Numbered from the stretch's first letter, positions 35,632 through 44,868 are shown. The stretch: DNA of 64,000 nt from Winkia neuii (GCF_029011175.1 NZ_CP118946.1:992001-1056000); one strand, 5' to 3'. The notes: generated by a model not told the origin, from the sequence alone. Translations and numbers: made by a program.

Positions 35632-36465
35632 GTGAACGTACTTGATGACTTAGTTGCAGCGGCAGTAGCTGACGCCAAGGAGCGGGAAGCCCACGTCAGC
35701 TTAGATGAGCTCAAGCAGCGTTGCTTGAAGCAGCCAGAGGCCTTAGATGGGCTTGCAGCTCTGCGAGGGGATGGGGCAGTATCAGTAATTGCAGAGGTAA
35801 AGCGATCTTCGCCCTCGAAGGGCCCCATTGCCAACATTGCTGATCCAGGCGCATTAGCTAGCCAGTACGAGGCCGGAGGAGCCTCAGTCATCTCTTGCCT
35901 TACCCAGCGGTACAAATTCAATGGGTCGTTGGCAGACTTTTCAGCGGTGCGTTCGGCCGTCGATATTCCTGTCCTGAGGAAAGACTTCATTGTTACCCCG
36001 TATCAGATTCATGAAGCCAGAGCCTACGGCGCCGATTTAGTATTGCTCATCGTTGCGGCGCTCGAACAAAATGCGCTCGTGTCGCTGGTTGAAAGGGTAC
36101 ATTCGCTGGGAATGACAGCTTTGGTTGAGGCTCATTCTCGGCTTGAGGCCCTACGCGCCCTCGACGCTGGGGCAAAAGTGGTCGGCGTGAATGCCCGCGA
36201 CCTAACCACGCTAGACGTGAATATGGACAATTTTGCGCAGATTGTGGACATCATCCCTGAGCAGGTTGTTGCGGTGGCCGAATCCGGTGTGTCCAGCCCT
36301 TCCGATGTACGCGATTATGCTGCGGAGGGAGCTGATGCGGTGCTAATTGGTGAGGCATTGGTGAAAAGCTCCAGTCCGCGAACCGCTGTAGCCGAGATGG
36401 TTGCAGCCGGCGCACACCCAGCGCTGGCTAAGTCTAGAAATAGAAGAGTAGGAAAGGATTTCTAA
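35632..36465 (+). CDS. trpC: Indole-3-glycerol-phosphate synthase
   Basis: 277 residues from GTG 35632 (GGAAGGA site). This TIM-barrel enzyme closes the indole ring from CdRP. Motifs: [15 protein letters not shown] with the catalytic Lys, [36 protein letters not shown] and [13 protein letters not shown] near the phosphate-binding end. Stand-alone TrpC without a TrpF domain. No trpF gene is seen, and in actinobacteria PriA usually supplies that activity. It ends one base before trpB. Confidence 0.96.
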   Translation: MNVLDDLVAAAVADAKEREAHVSLDELKQRCLKQPEALDGLAALRGDGAVSVIAEVKRSSPSKGPIANIADPGALASQYEAGGASVISCLTQRYKFNGSLADFSAVRSAVDIPVLRKDFIVTPYQIHEARAYGADLVLLIVAALEQNALVSLVERVHSLGMTALVEAHSRLEALRALDAGAKVVGVNARDLTTLDVNMDNFAQIVDIIPEQVVAVAESGVSSPSDVRDYAAEGADAVLIGEALVKSSSPRTAVAEMVAAGAHPALAKSRNRRVGKDF

Positions 36466-36466
36466 A

Positions 36467-37732
36467 ATGGCGAAGGTGCTGCAGGGGCCGTTCGTAGACG
36501 GCCCGTACTTTGGCGATTTTGGTGGTCAGTATGTAGCTGAGCCACTGATGGGTTTGTTGGAAGAAGTCCAGACTGCTTGGTACAAGTTTCGTGAGGATCC
36601 AGATTTTATCGCTGAGTTAGGCGAGCTAGCTAAGAATTATACTGGTAGGCCCTCCTTATTGACCGAGGCACCTAGGTTTGCGGAGCACTGTGGACGCGTC
36701 AGGGTTTTCTTGAAACGAGAAGACCTGAATCATACCGGGGCTCATAAGATCAACAACGTACTTGGGCAGGCGCTGCTTGCCAAGCGTATGGGCAAGAGCC
36801 GTATTATCGCCGAGACCGGGGCAGGGCAACACGGTGTTGCTACCGCTACCGCTGCAGCCCTAATGGGGCTCGACTGCACCATATATATGGGAGCTGAGGA
36901 CACTAGGAGACAGGCACTAAACGTTGCCCGTATGGAATTGTTAGGCGCGCAGGTCGTTTCTGTGACAGCCGGATCGCGTACCTTGAAGGATGCTATCAAC
37001 GAGGCTTTCAGGGATTGGGTAACTAACGTAGATAGCACTCTGTATCTCTTTGGGACTGCAGCAGGGCCTCACCCATTCCCAACGATCGTCCGCGATCTGC
37101 AACGGATCATCGGTGATGAGGCGCGTGAACAGATCCAGCAACAAATTGGGCGTCTTCCGGATGCGGTTTGTGCTTGTCTCGGAGGAGGCTCCAATGCGAT
37201 TGGTATGTTCACCGCGTTCCTGGACGACAAAGATGTGGAACTTATCGGCTGTGAAGCCGGGGGAGACGGGGTTGAGACCGGGCGGCATGCCGCCTCGATC
37301 AACGGCGGCACCATTGGGGTTTTCCAGGGCTCGAGGGCGGACTTGCTGCAGAACGAGGACGGTCAGGTCATAGAGTCGCACTCTATTTCGGCTGGCTTAG
37401 ACTACCCGGGCATTGGCCCCGAGCATGCCTACTTGGCGCATGAGGGACGTGAGACTTGCTATGCGATCACGGACAAAGAAGCAATGGATGCGTTCGCATT
37501 GCTGTGTCGCACGGAGGGCATCATTCCCGCTATTGAATCGGCTCATGCGCTGGCAGGCGCTATTCGATGGGGAAAGGTGCAAGAAGAACAGGAAGGCGGG
37601 GAGCCTCCTGTAATAATTGTGAACCTCTCGGGTAGAGGCGACAAAGATGTAGAGACAGCCATGAGTTGGTTCGATCTTGGAAACCCGATTGAATCTGACG
37701 GATCTGGAACGGCGGCAAAGGCAGCGAAATGA
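36467..37732 (+). CDS. trpB: Tryptophan synthase beta chain
   Basis: 421 residues. TrpB condenses indole and serine on pyridoxal phosphate. The PLP lysine is in [17 protein letters not shown], followed by [15 protein letters not shown], the phosphate-cradle GGGSNAIG and the late [10 protein letters not shown]. Typical TrpB1 length, with a short Gly/Ala C-terminal tail. Its stop overlaps the trpA ATG by 4 bases, consistent with 1:1 production of the alpha2beta2 complex. Confidence 0.97.
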   Translation: MAKVLQGPFVDGPYFGDFGGQYVAEPLMGLLEEVQTAWYKFREDPDFIAELGELAKNYTGRPSLLTEAPRFAEHCGRVRVFLKREDLNHTGAHKINNVLGQALLAKRMGKSRIIAETGAGQHGVATATAAALMGLDCTIYMGAEDTRRQALNVARMELLGAQVVSVTAGSRTLKDAINEAFRDWVTNVDSTLYLFGTAAGPHPFPTIVRDLQRIIGDEAREQIQQQIGRLPDAVCACLGGGSNAIGMFTAFLDDKDVELIGCEAGGDGVETGRHAASINGGTIGVFQGSRADLLQNEDGQVIESHSISAGLDYPGIGPEHAYLAHEGRETCYAITDKEAMDAFALLCRTEGIIPAIESAHALAGAIRWGKVQEEQEGGEPPVIIVNLSGRGDKDVETAMSWFDLGNPIESDGSGTAAKAAK

Positions 37733-38529
37733 AGAAAGCATCAGAAGCGATTAGGCAGGCTAACGAGCGCTCAGACGCTGCGATAATAGGGTACTTAACT
37801 ACTGGATACCCAGACCTGGAGACGTCTATTGAGGCAGGAAAAGTACTTGCTCGTGCAGGTTTTGATGTCATTGAGTTAGGCCATCCTTATTCCGATCCGT
37901 CTATGGACGGACCAACTATCCAAAAGGCGGCGGGTGCAGCGCTTGCGTCGGGAACGGTAACTGCAGATACGTTTACCGCATGTAGGGCGTTGGCTGAGGA
38001 GTCAGTAGCTGTCATGGTCATGACCTATTACAACTTGGTCTACCACATGGGGCTGTCGAAATATGCTGCTGCTCTTGCGGATGCAGGAGGATGTGGCATG
38101 ATTCTGCCTGATCTGCCCCCAGAGGAGGCCGCAGACTGGGAGAAGGTAGCCGGCGCGCACGGTTTGGAAACGACGTTCCTTGCTGCTCCGTCCTCGCCAG
38201 AGCACAGGTTGAAAAAGATAGCCCAGCACTCAACGGGGTGGGTATATGCTGCCTCGACGATGGGGGTGACTGGGGCACGTACCGATATTGACGCCTCTGC
38301 TCGGGGATTGGTCGATAGATGCCGGAAAGCTGGTGCGGAACTTGTAAATGTCGGGTTCGGAGTATCAAATGGCACACAGGCTCGCAAGATTGGCCAATAT
38401 GCAAACGGCGTGATTGTAGGTTCAGCTCTAATCAAGACACTCATGGATAAGCCTAAAGAACAGGGACTGAAAGATCTTGAGGCACTAGCTAACGACCTTG
38501 TGGCGGGCGTAAAGGGAGCGCGCGCTTGA
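37729..38529 (+). CDS. trpA: Tryptophan synthase alpha chain
   Basis: 266 residues. TrpA cleaves indole-3-glycerol phosphate and channels indole to TrpB. Catalytic Glu is in [19 protein letters not shown] and the catalytic Asp in the same motif (MDGPT). Later features are [22 protein letters not shown] (phosphate-binding loop) and [11 protein letters not shown]. Overlaps trpB at its start and lgt at its end (TTGA). Confidence 0.96.
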   Translation: MKKASEAIRQANERSDAAIIGYLTTGYPDLETSIEAGKVLARAGFDVIELGHPYSDPSMDGPTIQKAAGAALASGTVTADTFTACRALAEESVAVMVMTYYNLVYHMGLSKYAAALADAGGCGMILPDLPPEEAADWEKVAGAHGLETTFLAAPSSPEHRLKKIAQHSTGWVYAASTMGVTGARTDIDASARGLVDRCRKAGAELVNVGFGVSNGTQARKIGQYANGVIVGSALIKTLMDKPKEQGLKDLEALANDLVAGVKGARA

Positions 38530-39476
38530 GGGCAGCAATTCCTTCACCGTCTCAGGGCGTATGGCATCTGGGCCCGCTGCCAATTCGCGCCTACGCCCTC
38601 GCAATTCTTACCGGTGTTGTAGTAGCTATTTTGGTTGGACGAGCGCGGTACAAGAAACGTGGTGGGAACGATGAGCTTGTACTGGATACTGCCCTGTGGG
38701 CAGTCATTTTTGGGATCATAGGCGCTAGGGCATATCACGTTATTACTGACTGGCAGCTCTACTTTTCCGAGGGCGCGAATCCCTTAGATGCATTGAAAAT
38801 TTGGAATGGCGGCCTAGGAATCTGGGGTGGTGTAGGAGCAGGAACACTGGCGGGAGCACTTTACCTTCGCAAAAGGGGAGTGGATCTTGGCCCGTTTGCT
38901 GATTCTATTGCTCCAGGGATTCTAATTGCCCAGGCCATAGGCAGGTTGGGTAACTATTTTAATCAGGAACTGTTCGGCGGGCCTACAACTTTGCCATGGG
39001 GCCTGCAAATAGATCCGGTTCACCTGCCAGCGGGGTACGCTCCGGGAACCACATTCCACCCAACGTTCTTATATGAAATGTTGTGGAACCTCGGCGCGGC
39101 AGCATTGCTTTTCTGGCTGGACCGAAAGAAGAAGTTTGCTGGTGGGCAAGTTTTTGCTCTGTATGTTGTGTTTTATGCCCTAGGGCGTATCTGGGTGGAG
39201 ATGCTCAGAATCGACAAAGCGCACATCATCCTTGGTTTGCGCTTGAATGTGTGGACTACCGCAGCAATAGCAATGGCTGGCATTGTTGCGTATATAATTT
39301 TGGGGCGTAAAGCGGCGGCTACTACAGTCCAACCTGAAGTAAGCGCCGCTCCTCAAAATGCTGGCGCAATTGCGCACGCGAAGGATATGACACGTTCTAC
39401 CCAAATAGAGGAGGAGAGGGATACGGTTGAGCAGCGTCTGCAGATAAATCAGACAGACAAGCTCGAAAACCGATAA
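38526..39476 (+). CDS. lgt: Prolipoprotein diacylglyceryl transferase
   Basis: 316 residues from TTG 38526 that overlaps the trpA stop. Lgt adds diacylglycerol to the lipobox Cys of prelipoproteins in the membrane. Seven hydrophobic segments are visible, with the conserved ARAYHVITD, NGGLGIWGGV and the Lgt signature GRLGNYFNQELFG, then HPTFLYEMLWN. The C-terminal tail of about 45 polar residues is cytoplasmic and variable. Likely clients in this window include the lipoproteins encoded at 5700, 41255 and 60045. Confidence 0.95.
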   Translation: MRAAIPSPSQGVWHLGPLPIRAYALAILTGVVVAILVGRARYKKRGGNDELVLDTALWAVIFGIIGARAYHVITDWQLYFSEGANPLDALKIWNGGLGIWGGVGAGTLAGALYLRKRGVDLGPFADSIAPGILIAQAIGRLGNYFNQELFGGPTTLPWGLQIDPVHLPAGYAPGTTFHPTFLYEMLWNLGAAALLFWLDRKKKFAGGQVFALYVVFYALGRIWVEMLRIDKAHIILGLRLNVWTTAAIAMAGIVAYIILGRKAAATTVQPEVSAAPQNAGAIAHAKDMTRSTQIEEERDTVEQRLQINQTDKLENR

Positions 39477-39485
39477 CCTTAGAAC

Positions 39486-40898
39486 ATGCGAAGAGCGAAA
39501 ATTGTTTGCACACTTGGTCCGGCTACCGATTCGCCGGAAGAGGTTCAAGCGCTGGTAGACGCTGGCATGGACGTTGCCCGCATCAACCGGTCGCATGGTA
39601 CTGCTGAAGAGCACGAAAAAGTCATTTCTAGCGTCCGAGCTGCTGCGAAGTCATCTGGCAGGTCGGTAGCTGTTCTTGTTGACCTACAGGGGCCGAAAAT
39701 CCGCCTTGGCACCTTCAAGAACGGTAAGGAATTACTACACAAGGGCGACACCTTTACCATTACCACTCGAGACGTCGAGGGCACGGCCACTGAGGTCGGC
39801 ACCACCTTTAAAGGGCTTCCCGGCGATTGCCGCCCTGGCGATGTCCTATTAATCGACGACGGAAACGTCTCGGTTCGCGTAACTGATGTAACTGAAACTG
39901 ACGTTGTTACCTCGGTCGAGGTTCCAGGCCACGTCTCGGACCACAAGGGACTGAATCTTCCGGGTGTTGCCGTATCGGTCCCCGCACTTTCTGAAAAAGA
40001 TCGTGAGGACCTGCGTTGGGGCTTGCGAATTGGTGCCGATATCATCGCACTATCGTTCGTGCGTAGCGCTGATGACATCAAGGACGTGCACCAAATTATG
40101 GACGAGGAGAACGTCCATGTGCCTGTAATTGCGAAGATCGAAAAGCCTCAGGCAGTCGAGAACCTAATCGAGATCGTAAATGCGTTTGATGGCATTATGG
40201 TTGCTCGAGGCGACTTGGGTGTCGAGATGCCTCTGGAAGCTGTACCGCTTGTCCAGAAACGAGCGATCGAATTGGCACGTAGGAACGCCAAACCGGTTAT
40301 TGTTGCCACTCAGGTATTTGACTCGATGATCCACAATCCGCGTCCTACTCGTGCAGAAGCCTCTGACTGCGCAAATGCCATCCTCGACGGTGCTGATGCG
40401 GTCATGCTATCCGGCGAGACTTCGATTGGTGCGTATCCAATCGAGGCTGTTCGGACTATGGCAAGAATTATCGAGAACGTGGAAGAACACGGTGGGGAGC
40501 GTATTGCTCCTCTAGGTTCTTACCCTCACACCCGCGGGGGCGTGATCACGAAGGCAGCTGCTGATATCGGCGAGTTGATGGACGTGAAGTTCATGGTTAC
40601 GTTCACCCAATCCGGTGACACAGCACGCCGCCTATCCCGGCTGCGCAGCCCCATCCCTATGCTAGCCTTCACGCCGCTCGAATCTACTCGGGCACAGCTA
40701 GCAGTGTCGTGGGGATTGCAGACCTATCGCACGCCTGAAGTTCGCCACACTGACGATATGGTGCGCCAGGTCGATCAGCTACTTAAGGAATCGCATCTGG
40801 CCGAACCTGGCGACGATATTGTGATCGTTGCTGGCATGCCACCAGGAACCCCTGGATCTACTAACTCCATCCGCGTCCACACCATCTCTGAGGATTAG
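39486..40898 (+). CDS. pyk: Pyruvate kinase
   Basis: 470 residues. Makes ATP and pyruvate from phosphoenolpyruvate. MRRAKIVCTLGPATDS opens the protein; the B domain follows VDLQGPKIRLG. The catalytic Lys is in VIAKIEKPQAVENL, the metal site in VARGDLGVE, and ATQVFDSMI with PTRAEASD completes the barrel. The C-terminal domain keeps TQSGDTARRLSRLRSP of the phosphate/effector region. Ten bases after lgt; the hairpin at 40908 ends the operon. The trpA-lgt-pyk order is the same as in mycobacteria. Confidence 0.97.
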   Translation: MRRAKIVCTLGPATDSPEEVQALVDAGMDVARINRSHGTAEEHEKVISSVRAAAKSSGRSVAVLVDLQGPKIRLGTFKNGKELLHKGDTFTITTRDVEGTATEVGTTFKGLPGDCRPGDVLLIDDGNVSVRVTDVTETDVVTSVEVPGHVSDHKGLNLPGVAVSVPALSEKDREDLRWGLRIGADIIALSFVRSADDIKDVHQIMDEENVHVPVIAKIEKPQAVENLIEIVNAFDGIMVARGDLGVEMPLEAVPLVQKRAIELARRNAKPVIVATQVFDSMIHNPRPTRAEASDCANAILDGADAVMLSGETSIGAYPIEAVRTMARIIENVEEHGGERIAPLGSYPHTRGGVITKAAADIGELMDVKFMVTFTQSGDTARRLSRLRSPIPMLAFTPLESTRAQLAVSWGLQTYRTPEVRHTDDMVRQVDQLLKESHLAEPGDDIVIVAGMPPGTPGSTNSIRVHTISED

Positions 40899-40907
40899 CG
40901 GTATACA

Positions 40908-40942
40908 GAAAAAGGACCAGCCTGATAGGTTGGTCCTTTTTC
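40908..40942 (+). terminator. Terminator after pyk
   Basis: Arms GAAAAAGGACCAGCC (40908-40922) and GGTTGGTCCTTTTTC (40928-40942) pair fully with one G-T and a 5-base loop; the right arm supplies the T run. Confidence 0.88.
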
Positions 40943-41204
40943 TATGCAAATCCACAGTTTTATAGGGGCCACAAGGCTGCCGGGGACGCGGTTGAAGGAG
41001 CGAGGTCACCTTCTAAGAGGCCTAGAGGCTGCAGTAGCTTCTAAATTATTGGGGTATGCGCTTCTGTATACGTTAGGACCAGAACAGATAGGCTCAGTCC
41101 TTTGGGGCGCTCAATGAATGCCCCGGTGCCGGTAGTGGCGAATGGAGGCCAGTCCACCTGGCATTTGTTGGTATATTCTTCAAACTAATGCGTTTATTAA
41201 TCAA
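40943..41204. other. Intergenic region with no supported gene
   Basis: About 260 bases between two terminators. The only open frame worth naming is 57 codons on the plus strand (40944-41117). It starts inside the pyk terminator tail, has no ribosome-binding site and resembles nothing I know, so I do not call it. Confidence 0.6.
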
Positions 41205-41234
41205 GGGATGCGGGTGCTTTCGCACCCGCATCCC
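41205..41234 (-). terminator. Terminator of the Cys-rich lipoprotein gene
   Basis: Perfect 13-base G/C-rich arms (41205-41217 and 41222-41234) with a four-base loop, 20 bases past the stop; a weak T/A-rich tail follows on the minus strand. Confidence 0.75.
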
Positions 41235-41254
41235 TAAATCTAGATGACTACTTA

Positions 41255-43207
41255 CTAGCCGCAGCAAGAACCGTCGTTCTCGTCGCCATAGGAGGAGTCC
41301 CCGTACATATCAATCAGTGCGCGCTCATCCTCAACTTCGCTGTTCGCCTTATCAAGCTTCTTCTGAAGCTCTGCAGCATCCGCAGAAGCTGCATCTGCAT
41401 TCTGCTTAGCGGTAGCTACTTCTGCCTCTAGCTGCTTGGCGTCGGCCTCCAGTTTGGCGTTGTCTGCCTTGGCCTTGCGGTAGATCGGTCCGTGGTGGGG
41501 GCAATCTACCATGTTGATGGACTCGATGTACTTGATCTCCTTATCATTCTTGGCGATCTGTTCCTTTACACCGTCTAGCTTGGCTTGCGCATCGGCCTGC
41601 TTCTTCTGCGAGGCTGCAAGAGTTGCATTAGCTGCGTCTAGCTGGTTCTTGATCTCATTGCGAGTATCGACTAGCTTATCCAGCTTAGAGCGGGTGTCGA
41701 CAGGAGCCGGAGCTGGCTTGGGCTGTTCGGCCTTCTTGGGTTCGTCCTTCTTTTCCTCAGTCGGCGGGTTGGTCGCTGCGGGCTTCTCTGCAACCTTTTC
41801 AGGCTCAGGAGTTGTACCTAGCTTTTCATCCGCAGCCTTGATGGCCTTTTCCAATTCGGCCTTCTTTTCAGCCAGTTTGGCGTTGTCTGCCTTGGCCTTG
41901 CTGTAGATCGGTCCGTGGTGGGGGCAATCCACCATGTTCATGGCCTCGATCTCCTTGATCGTCTTATTATTCTTGGCGATCTCCTCATCGACCTTCTTCA
42001 GCTCCTTCACAGCCTTCTGCCTCTCGGCCTTAATTGCTGCCAGGTCTTCCTTCTCATCTGCTGGAGCGGGGGTGCCGTGGGCGCTGTGATCAACAGGCTT
42101 TGCTTCGGGCTGGGCCGGGGTGTGGTGCTCGGGAGCCGGGGTTTCGGCATGGGGAGCGGGCTTAGCCGGTTCGGCCTTCTTGGGCTCTTCCTTCTTATGC
42201 GCCGGTGCAGGCTTGGCTGCAGAAGGCTTCTCTACAACCTTCTTGGGCTTGTGTGCTGCGGCGAGCTTTGCATCTGCTGCCTTGATCAGCTTTTGCAACT
42301 CGGCTTTCTTGGCAGCGAGCCTGGCGTTGTCTGCCTTGGCCTTGCGGTAGATCGGCCCGTGGTGGGGGCAATTTACCATGTTGATGGACTCGATGTACTT
42401 GATTGTCTTATTATTCTTAGCAATCTGCGCTTCGATATTGCGCAGTGCCTCTGCTGCTGTCTGATGGCCAGGCGTACCGGTATGGGCTGCGGGGACTGAG
42501 TGACCAGAGTGTCCCGGCTGAGCGGAGCTGTGGTGCGGAGCCGCAGCGTGATGTGTGGGCCGTGCGGCCGCGGCATGATTTACCGGGGACCCACCTACGC
42601 GGCCATTGCTAGCTCCAGCATGCGCTTTGCTTGCCGCACGTGATGGAGCCTTCTTACCTTCGCAGCAGGATTTCTTCTTACCGGATGCGGTAGAAGCAGT
42701 GTGCCGTCCCGAAGTGGCCGCACCGCCATTCTTTCCGGAAGAAGATCCGTGGCGCTTGCCTTCGCAGCAAGACCTCTTCTTTCCGGCTGTGGATGTTCCT
42801 GCCTTCTTTGCGGCAGTAGACGCATGGCCCTTGCCTTCGCAGCAGGATTTCTTCTTGCCGGTTTTGTGAGTGGATGAGGCTGATTTCACGGCCTCTTTCT
42901 TGTCCTTCTTCCCATCGCAGCAAGATTTTTTCTTCTTAGAAGAGGACGAGTCGGAAGCAGCTGTGGCAGAACCCTTCTTATCTGTCTTCTGAGCGTCCTT
43001 AGTTGACTCTTTGTTGGTCTTGGCTTTGTCAGAAGGAGTAGACGGGGTAGAGGCATCAGAGCTGGAATCGGTCTGTGCCTGCGCTGCAGAGGCCCCCTGA
43101 TCCGAAGAAGAGGAAGGTGATGAAGAGACTGAGCAGCCAGTCAATGACATCAAAGAAATTAAGGCCATCGTCGCAGTAGACATTAACAAACAGCGACTAT
43201 TTTTCAT
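41255..43207 (-). CDS. Cys/His/Lys-rich repeat lipoprotein with CPHHGPIY motifs, unknown
   Basis: 650 residues with an AAGGA site. A signal peptide ends in LTGC (Cys25, lipobox), so it should be anchored outside the membrane. After a Ser/Thr-rich linker come four KK(K/R)SCC(D/E)GK modules (Cys pairs at 96-97, 122-123, 147-148, 181-182) and a His-rich stretch (residues 210-250). Three helical hairpin units follow, each with IAKN(N/D)K, IE..NMV(N/D)CPHHGPIY and KAKADNA(K/R)L (Cys at 280, 428, 569), joined by Pro/Ala/Lys linkers. The protein ends GSCCG. The regular Cys/His pattern suggests metal or redox binding at the cell surface, but that is inference. No family recognised. Single-gene unit, own terminator. 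Confidence 0.88.
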   Translation of the reverse strand: MKNSRCLLMSTATMALISLMSLTGCSVSSSPSSSSDQGASAAQAQTDSSSDASTPSTPSDKAKTNKESTKDAQKTDKKGSATAASDSSSSKKKKSCCDGKKDKKEAVKSASSTHKTGKKKSCCEGKGHASTAAKKAGTSTAGKKRSCCEGKRHGSSSGKNGGAATSGRHTASTASGKKKSCCEGKKAPSRAASKAHAGASNGRVGGSPVNHAAAARPTHHAAAPHHSSAQPGHSGHSVPAAHTGTPGHQTAAEALRNIEAQIAKNNKTIKYIESINMVNCPHHGPIYRKAKADNARLAAKKAELQKLIKAADAKLAAAHKPKKVVEKPSAAKPAPAHKKEEPKKAEPAKPAPHAETPAPEHHTPAQPEAKPVDHSAHGTPAPADEKEDLAAIKAERQKAVKELKKVDEEIAKNNKTIKEIEAMNMVDCPHHGPIYSKAKADNAKLAEKKAELEKAIKAADEKLGTTPEPEKVAEKPAATNPPTEEKKDEPKKAEQPKPAPAPVDTRSKLDKLVDTRNEIKNQLDAANATLAASQKKQADAQAKLDGVKEQIAKNDKEIKYIESINMVDCPHHGPIYRKAKADNAKLEADAKQLEAEVATAKQNADAASADAAELQKKLDKANSEVEDERALIDMYGDSSYGDENDGSCCG

Positions 43208-43569
43208 GGGGTAGTCCTTCTGTATTGAGATAGGTTAGAAGAATGCCTCGGAATCGCCATAGCGAGTCTATGTAATTCCGAAATATTCCACTTGTGAAAA
43301 TCAGCAGCTACAGGATTACCGCAGCTAAAAGGGATTTTCCAGATGCGACTACTAAAAATGCAACAAAGAATAAAATGCTTAAATAAATGAAATCTTCAGG
43401 CAGAATACAGTGGTATGTGCACTTGCCTTTTTTAGTCTTGGGTCGCACTAAGTCTTCTATTACTTAAAACACGCTTAGGGGCTAAAGATGAAAAATTGCG
43501 CTGTAATGCAGTAGGTGTGGAAGAGAGGGCGAGAGGGAGCGCTTTTGTCGGGCAGCCGCAGAGAATAAA
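43208..43569. other. Intergenic region upstream of the Cys-rich lipoprotein
   Basis: About 360 AT-rich bases. It must hold the promoter of the lipoprotein gene. An imperfect inverted repeat at 43249-43280 (CGGAAT/ATTCCG outer arms and CATA/TATG inner arms) lies 42 to 73 bases before the start codon and could be an operator or leader hairpin. I find no credible gene; a 72-codon minus-strand frame at 43432-43650 crosses the regulator's terminator and its coding end and is not convincing. Confidence 0.55.
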
Positions 43570-43602
43570 AGGCGTGGGGCATATGTAGCCTGCCCCACGC
43601 CT
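43570..43602 (-). terminator. Terminator of the ANTAR response regulator gene
   Basis: Perfect 12-base arms (43570-43581 and 43591-43602) with a 9-base loop, followed on the minus strand by TTTATTC. Confidence 0.85.
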
Positions 43603-43609
43603 AGTTTTA

Positions 43610-44221
43610 TTATTCTCCGACTTGGTCAATAACCGCGTCTGCGACTTCACGCATCGACAAGCGACGGTCCATCGAGGTCTTTTGGATCCATCTAAAGGAT
43701 TCTGGCTCTGTCATTCCCATGCGGTCCATTAGTAGGCCCTTGGCGCGGTCGACAGCCTTTCGGGTCTCGAAACGCTCCGTCATGTCCGCTATCTCTTCTT
43801 CTAGGGAGATGAGCTCAGCGTGTCTAGAGAAAGCAATTTCAACGGCAGGTAATAGCTCGGCTGGCGTGAACGGCTTCACAACGTAAGCCATAGCTCCGGC
43901 GTCGCGAGCTCTTTCGACTAGTTCTGTCTGAGAAAAAGCTGTGAGCATTACCACTGCGCAGCTAAGTTCTGTCATGATCTTCTCTGCAGCTGTGATGCCG
44001 TCCATCTTAGGCATCTTGACGTCCATGACACATAGGTCAGGCTCTAGCTCAAGTGCCTTCTGAACTGCTTCTTCACCGTCTGCGGCCTCGCCTACAACCT
44101 CGTAGCCGGCGTCCGCCAACGTTTCGACAATGTCCAGTCGGATGAGTGCTTCGTCCTCAACTACCAAGACCCTACGGCCGTTGGATTTGCTGGATTCCGA
44201 TTTCAATTTAGATTCAGTCAC
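43610..44221 (-). CDS. pdtaR: ANTAR-domain response regulator (PdtaR-like)
   Basis: 203 residues. The receiver domain (about 14-130) starts VLVVEDEALIRLDIVETL. Phospho-acceptor Asp is in CVMDVKMPKMDG, Thr in MLTAFS and Lys in VVKPFTPAELL. The C-terminal ANTAR domain (about 145-200; RKAVDRAKGLLMDRMGMTEPESFRWIQKTSMDRR) binds paired hairpins in nascent RNA and prevents termination. Homologues in mycobacteria pair with a PdtaS histidine kinase, which is not in this window. It starts at GTG or nearby, with AT-rich promoter-like DNA shared with the divergent tRNA gene. Confidence 0.93.
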   Translation of the reverse strand: MTESKLKSESSKSNGRRVLVVEDEALIRLDIVETLADAGYEVVGEAADGEEAVQKALELEPDLCVMDVKMPKMDGITAAEKIMTELSCAVVMLTAFSQTELVERARDAGAMAYVVKPFTPAELLPAVEIAFSRHAELISLEEEIADMTERFETRKAVDRAKGLLMDRMGMTEPESFRWIQKTSMDRRLSMREVADAVIDQVGE

Positions 44222-44260
44222 CCTTATACTCTAATATGTTCCAAGGAAGTTTTCTTCCAT

Positions 44261-44337
44261 GGCTCAGTGGCCCAACTGGCAGAGGCGGTCGACTCAAAAT
44301 CGGCATGTTGTGGGTTCGAATCCCACCTGAGCTACCA
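44261..44337 (+). tRNA. tRNA with Leu anticodon CAA and short (class I) variable loop
   Basis: 77 bases including an encoded CCA. Acceptor GGCTCAG pairs with CTGAGCT (first pair G-T). The D arm has a 3-pair GCC/GGC stem with a large loop containing TGG. The anticodon stem GTCGA/TCGGC holds CTCAAAA, anticodon CAA at 44295-44297. The variable loop is only five bases (ATGTT), and the T arm is GTGGG TTCGAAT CCCAC. Discriminator is A. Reading UUG as leucine follows from the anticodon, but leucine tRNAs normally carry a long variable arm. TATACT (44225-44230) and TAATAT (44232-44237) are candidate -10 boxes. Confidence 0.85.
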
Positions 44338-44868
44338 ACAAGGACCAATTGGCTCCTCGGGTGCAATGATTTAGCGGCGTATTGCTAGCTATATGTGCCT
44401 ACACGCGTCCGGTTTGTGAGTAAGCTCCTGATTTTACGTCGATGTAGGTTCTCAGCATGTGGGATGCGTTCTTGAGGGAGAAGTTATGGATTCGAGAACG
44501 GCTCGCGTCAATTCAATGTAGCTGACGAGTCTTGATTTTCTCCTTTAGGGTGGTGAGCCATCGCCATGGTGCCCGCGGATAGTTAGCGGGGTGCTGAATC
44601 CTCTGGCATACCGAAGCCGGCCGCGAGCGCGCGAAGAAGATTTGGACTTAGGTGGACGGGGTAAGCCCGACTGTGTCTGCCGAATCTTTGCAACCTATTA
44701 ATCTCTCCTCACCTATTTTCTGTGACGACCGGTGAATTTCTCTATATGACACAGCTTCTCGGAAGGCGTGGCGTCATATTGAGGGCGACAGGCAGCGATT
44801 TATCTTAGTTTCTATATTCGACACTTACTACATAAGTAACTGCTTTCGAAGATAGGTAAATTGCCAAG
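44338..44868. other. 531-base region without a recognisable gene, possibly decayed
   Basis: No long open frame on either strand. On the minus strand a 43-codon open stretch ending at 44513 reads with a plausible protein-like C-terminus (NYPRAPWRWLTTLKEKI...) but has no start in frame. It may be the remnant of a lost gene inserted next to the tRNA; I cannot identify the family, see no insertion-sequence ends, and see no integrase. Confidence 0.45.

Noticed and set aside
40944-41117. 57-codon plus-strand open frame after pyk
   Set aside because: It starts in the terminator tail, has no ribosome-binding site and no recognisable content.
41511-42499. Hydrophobic-looking plus-strand frames antisense to the Cys-rich lipoprotein
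   Set aside because: They arise from complementing Lys/Ala/Glu codons of the repeats; no start signals.
43432-43650. 72-codon minus-strand open frame between the regulator and the Cys-rich lipoprotein
   Set aside because: It runs through the regulator's terminator and overlaps its 3' end in another frame; no ribosome-binding site or family.
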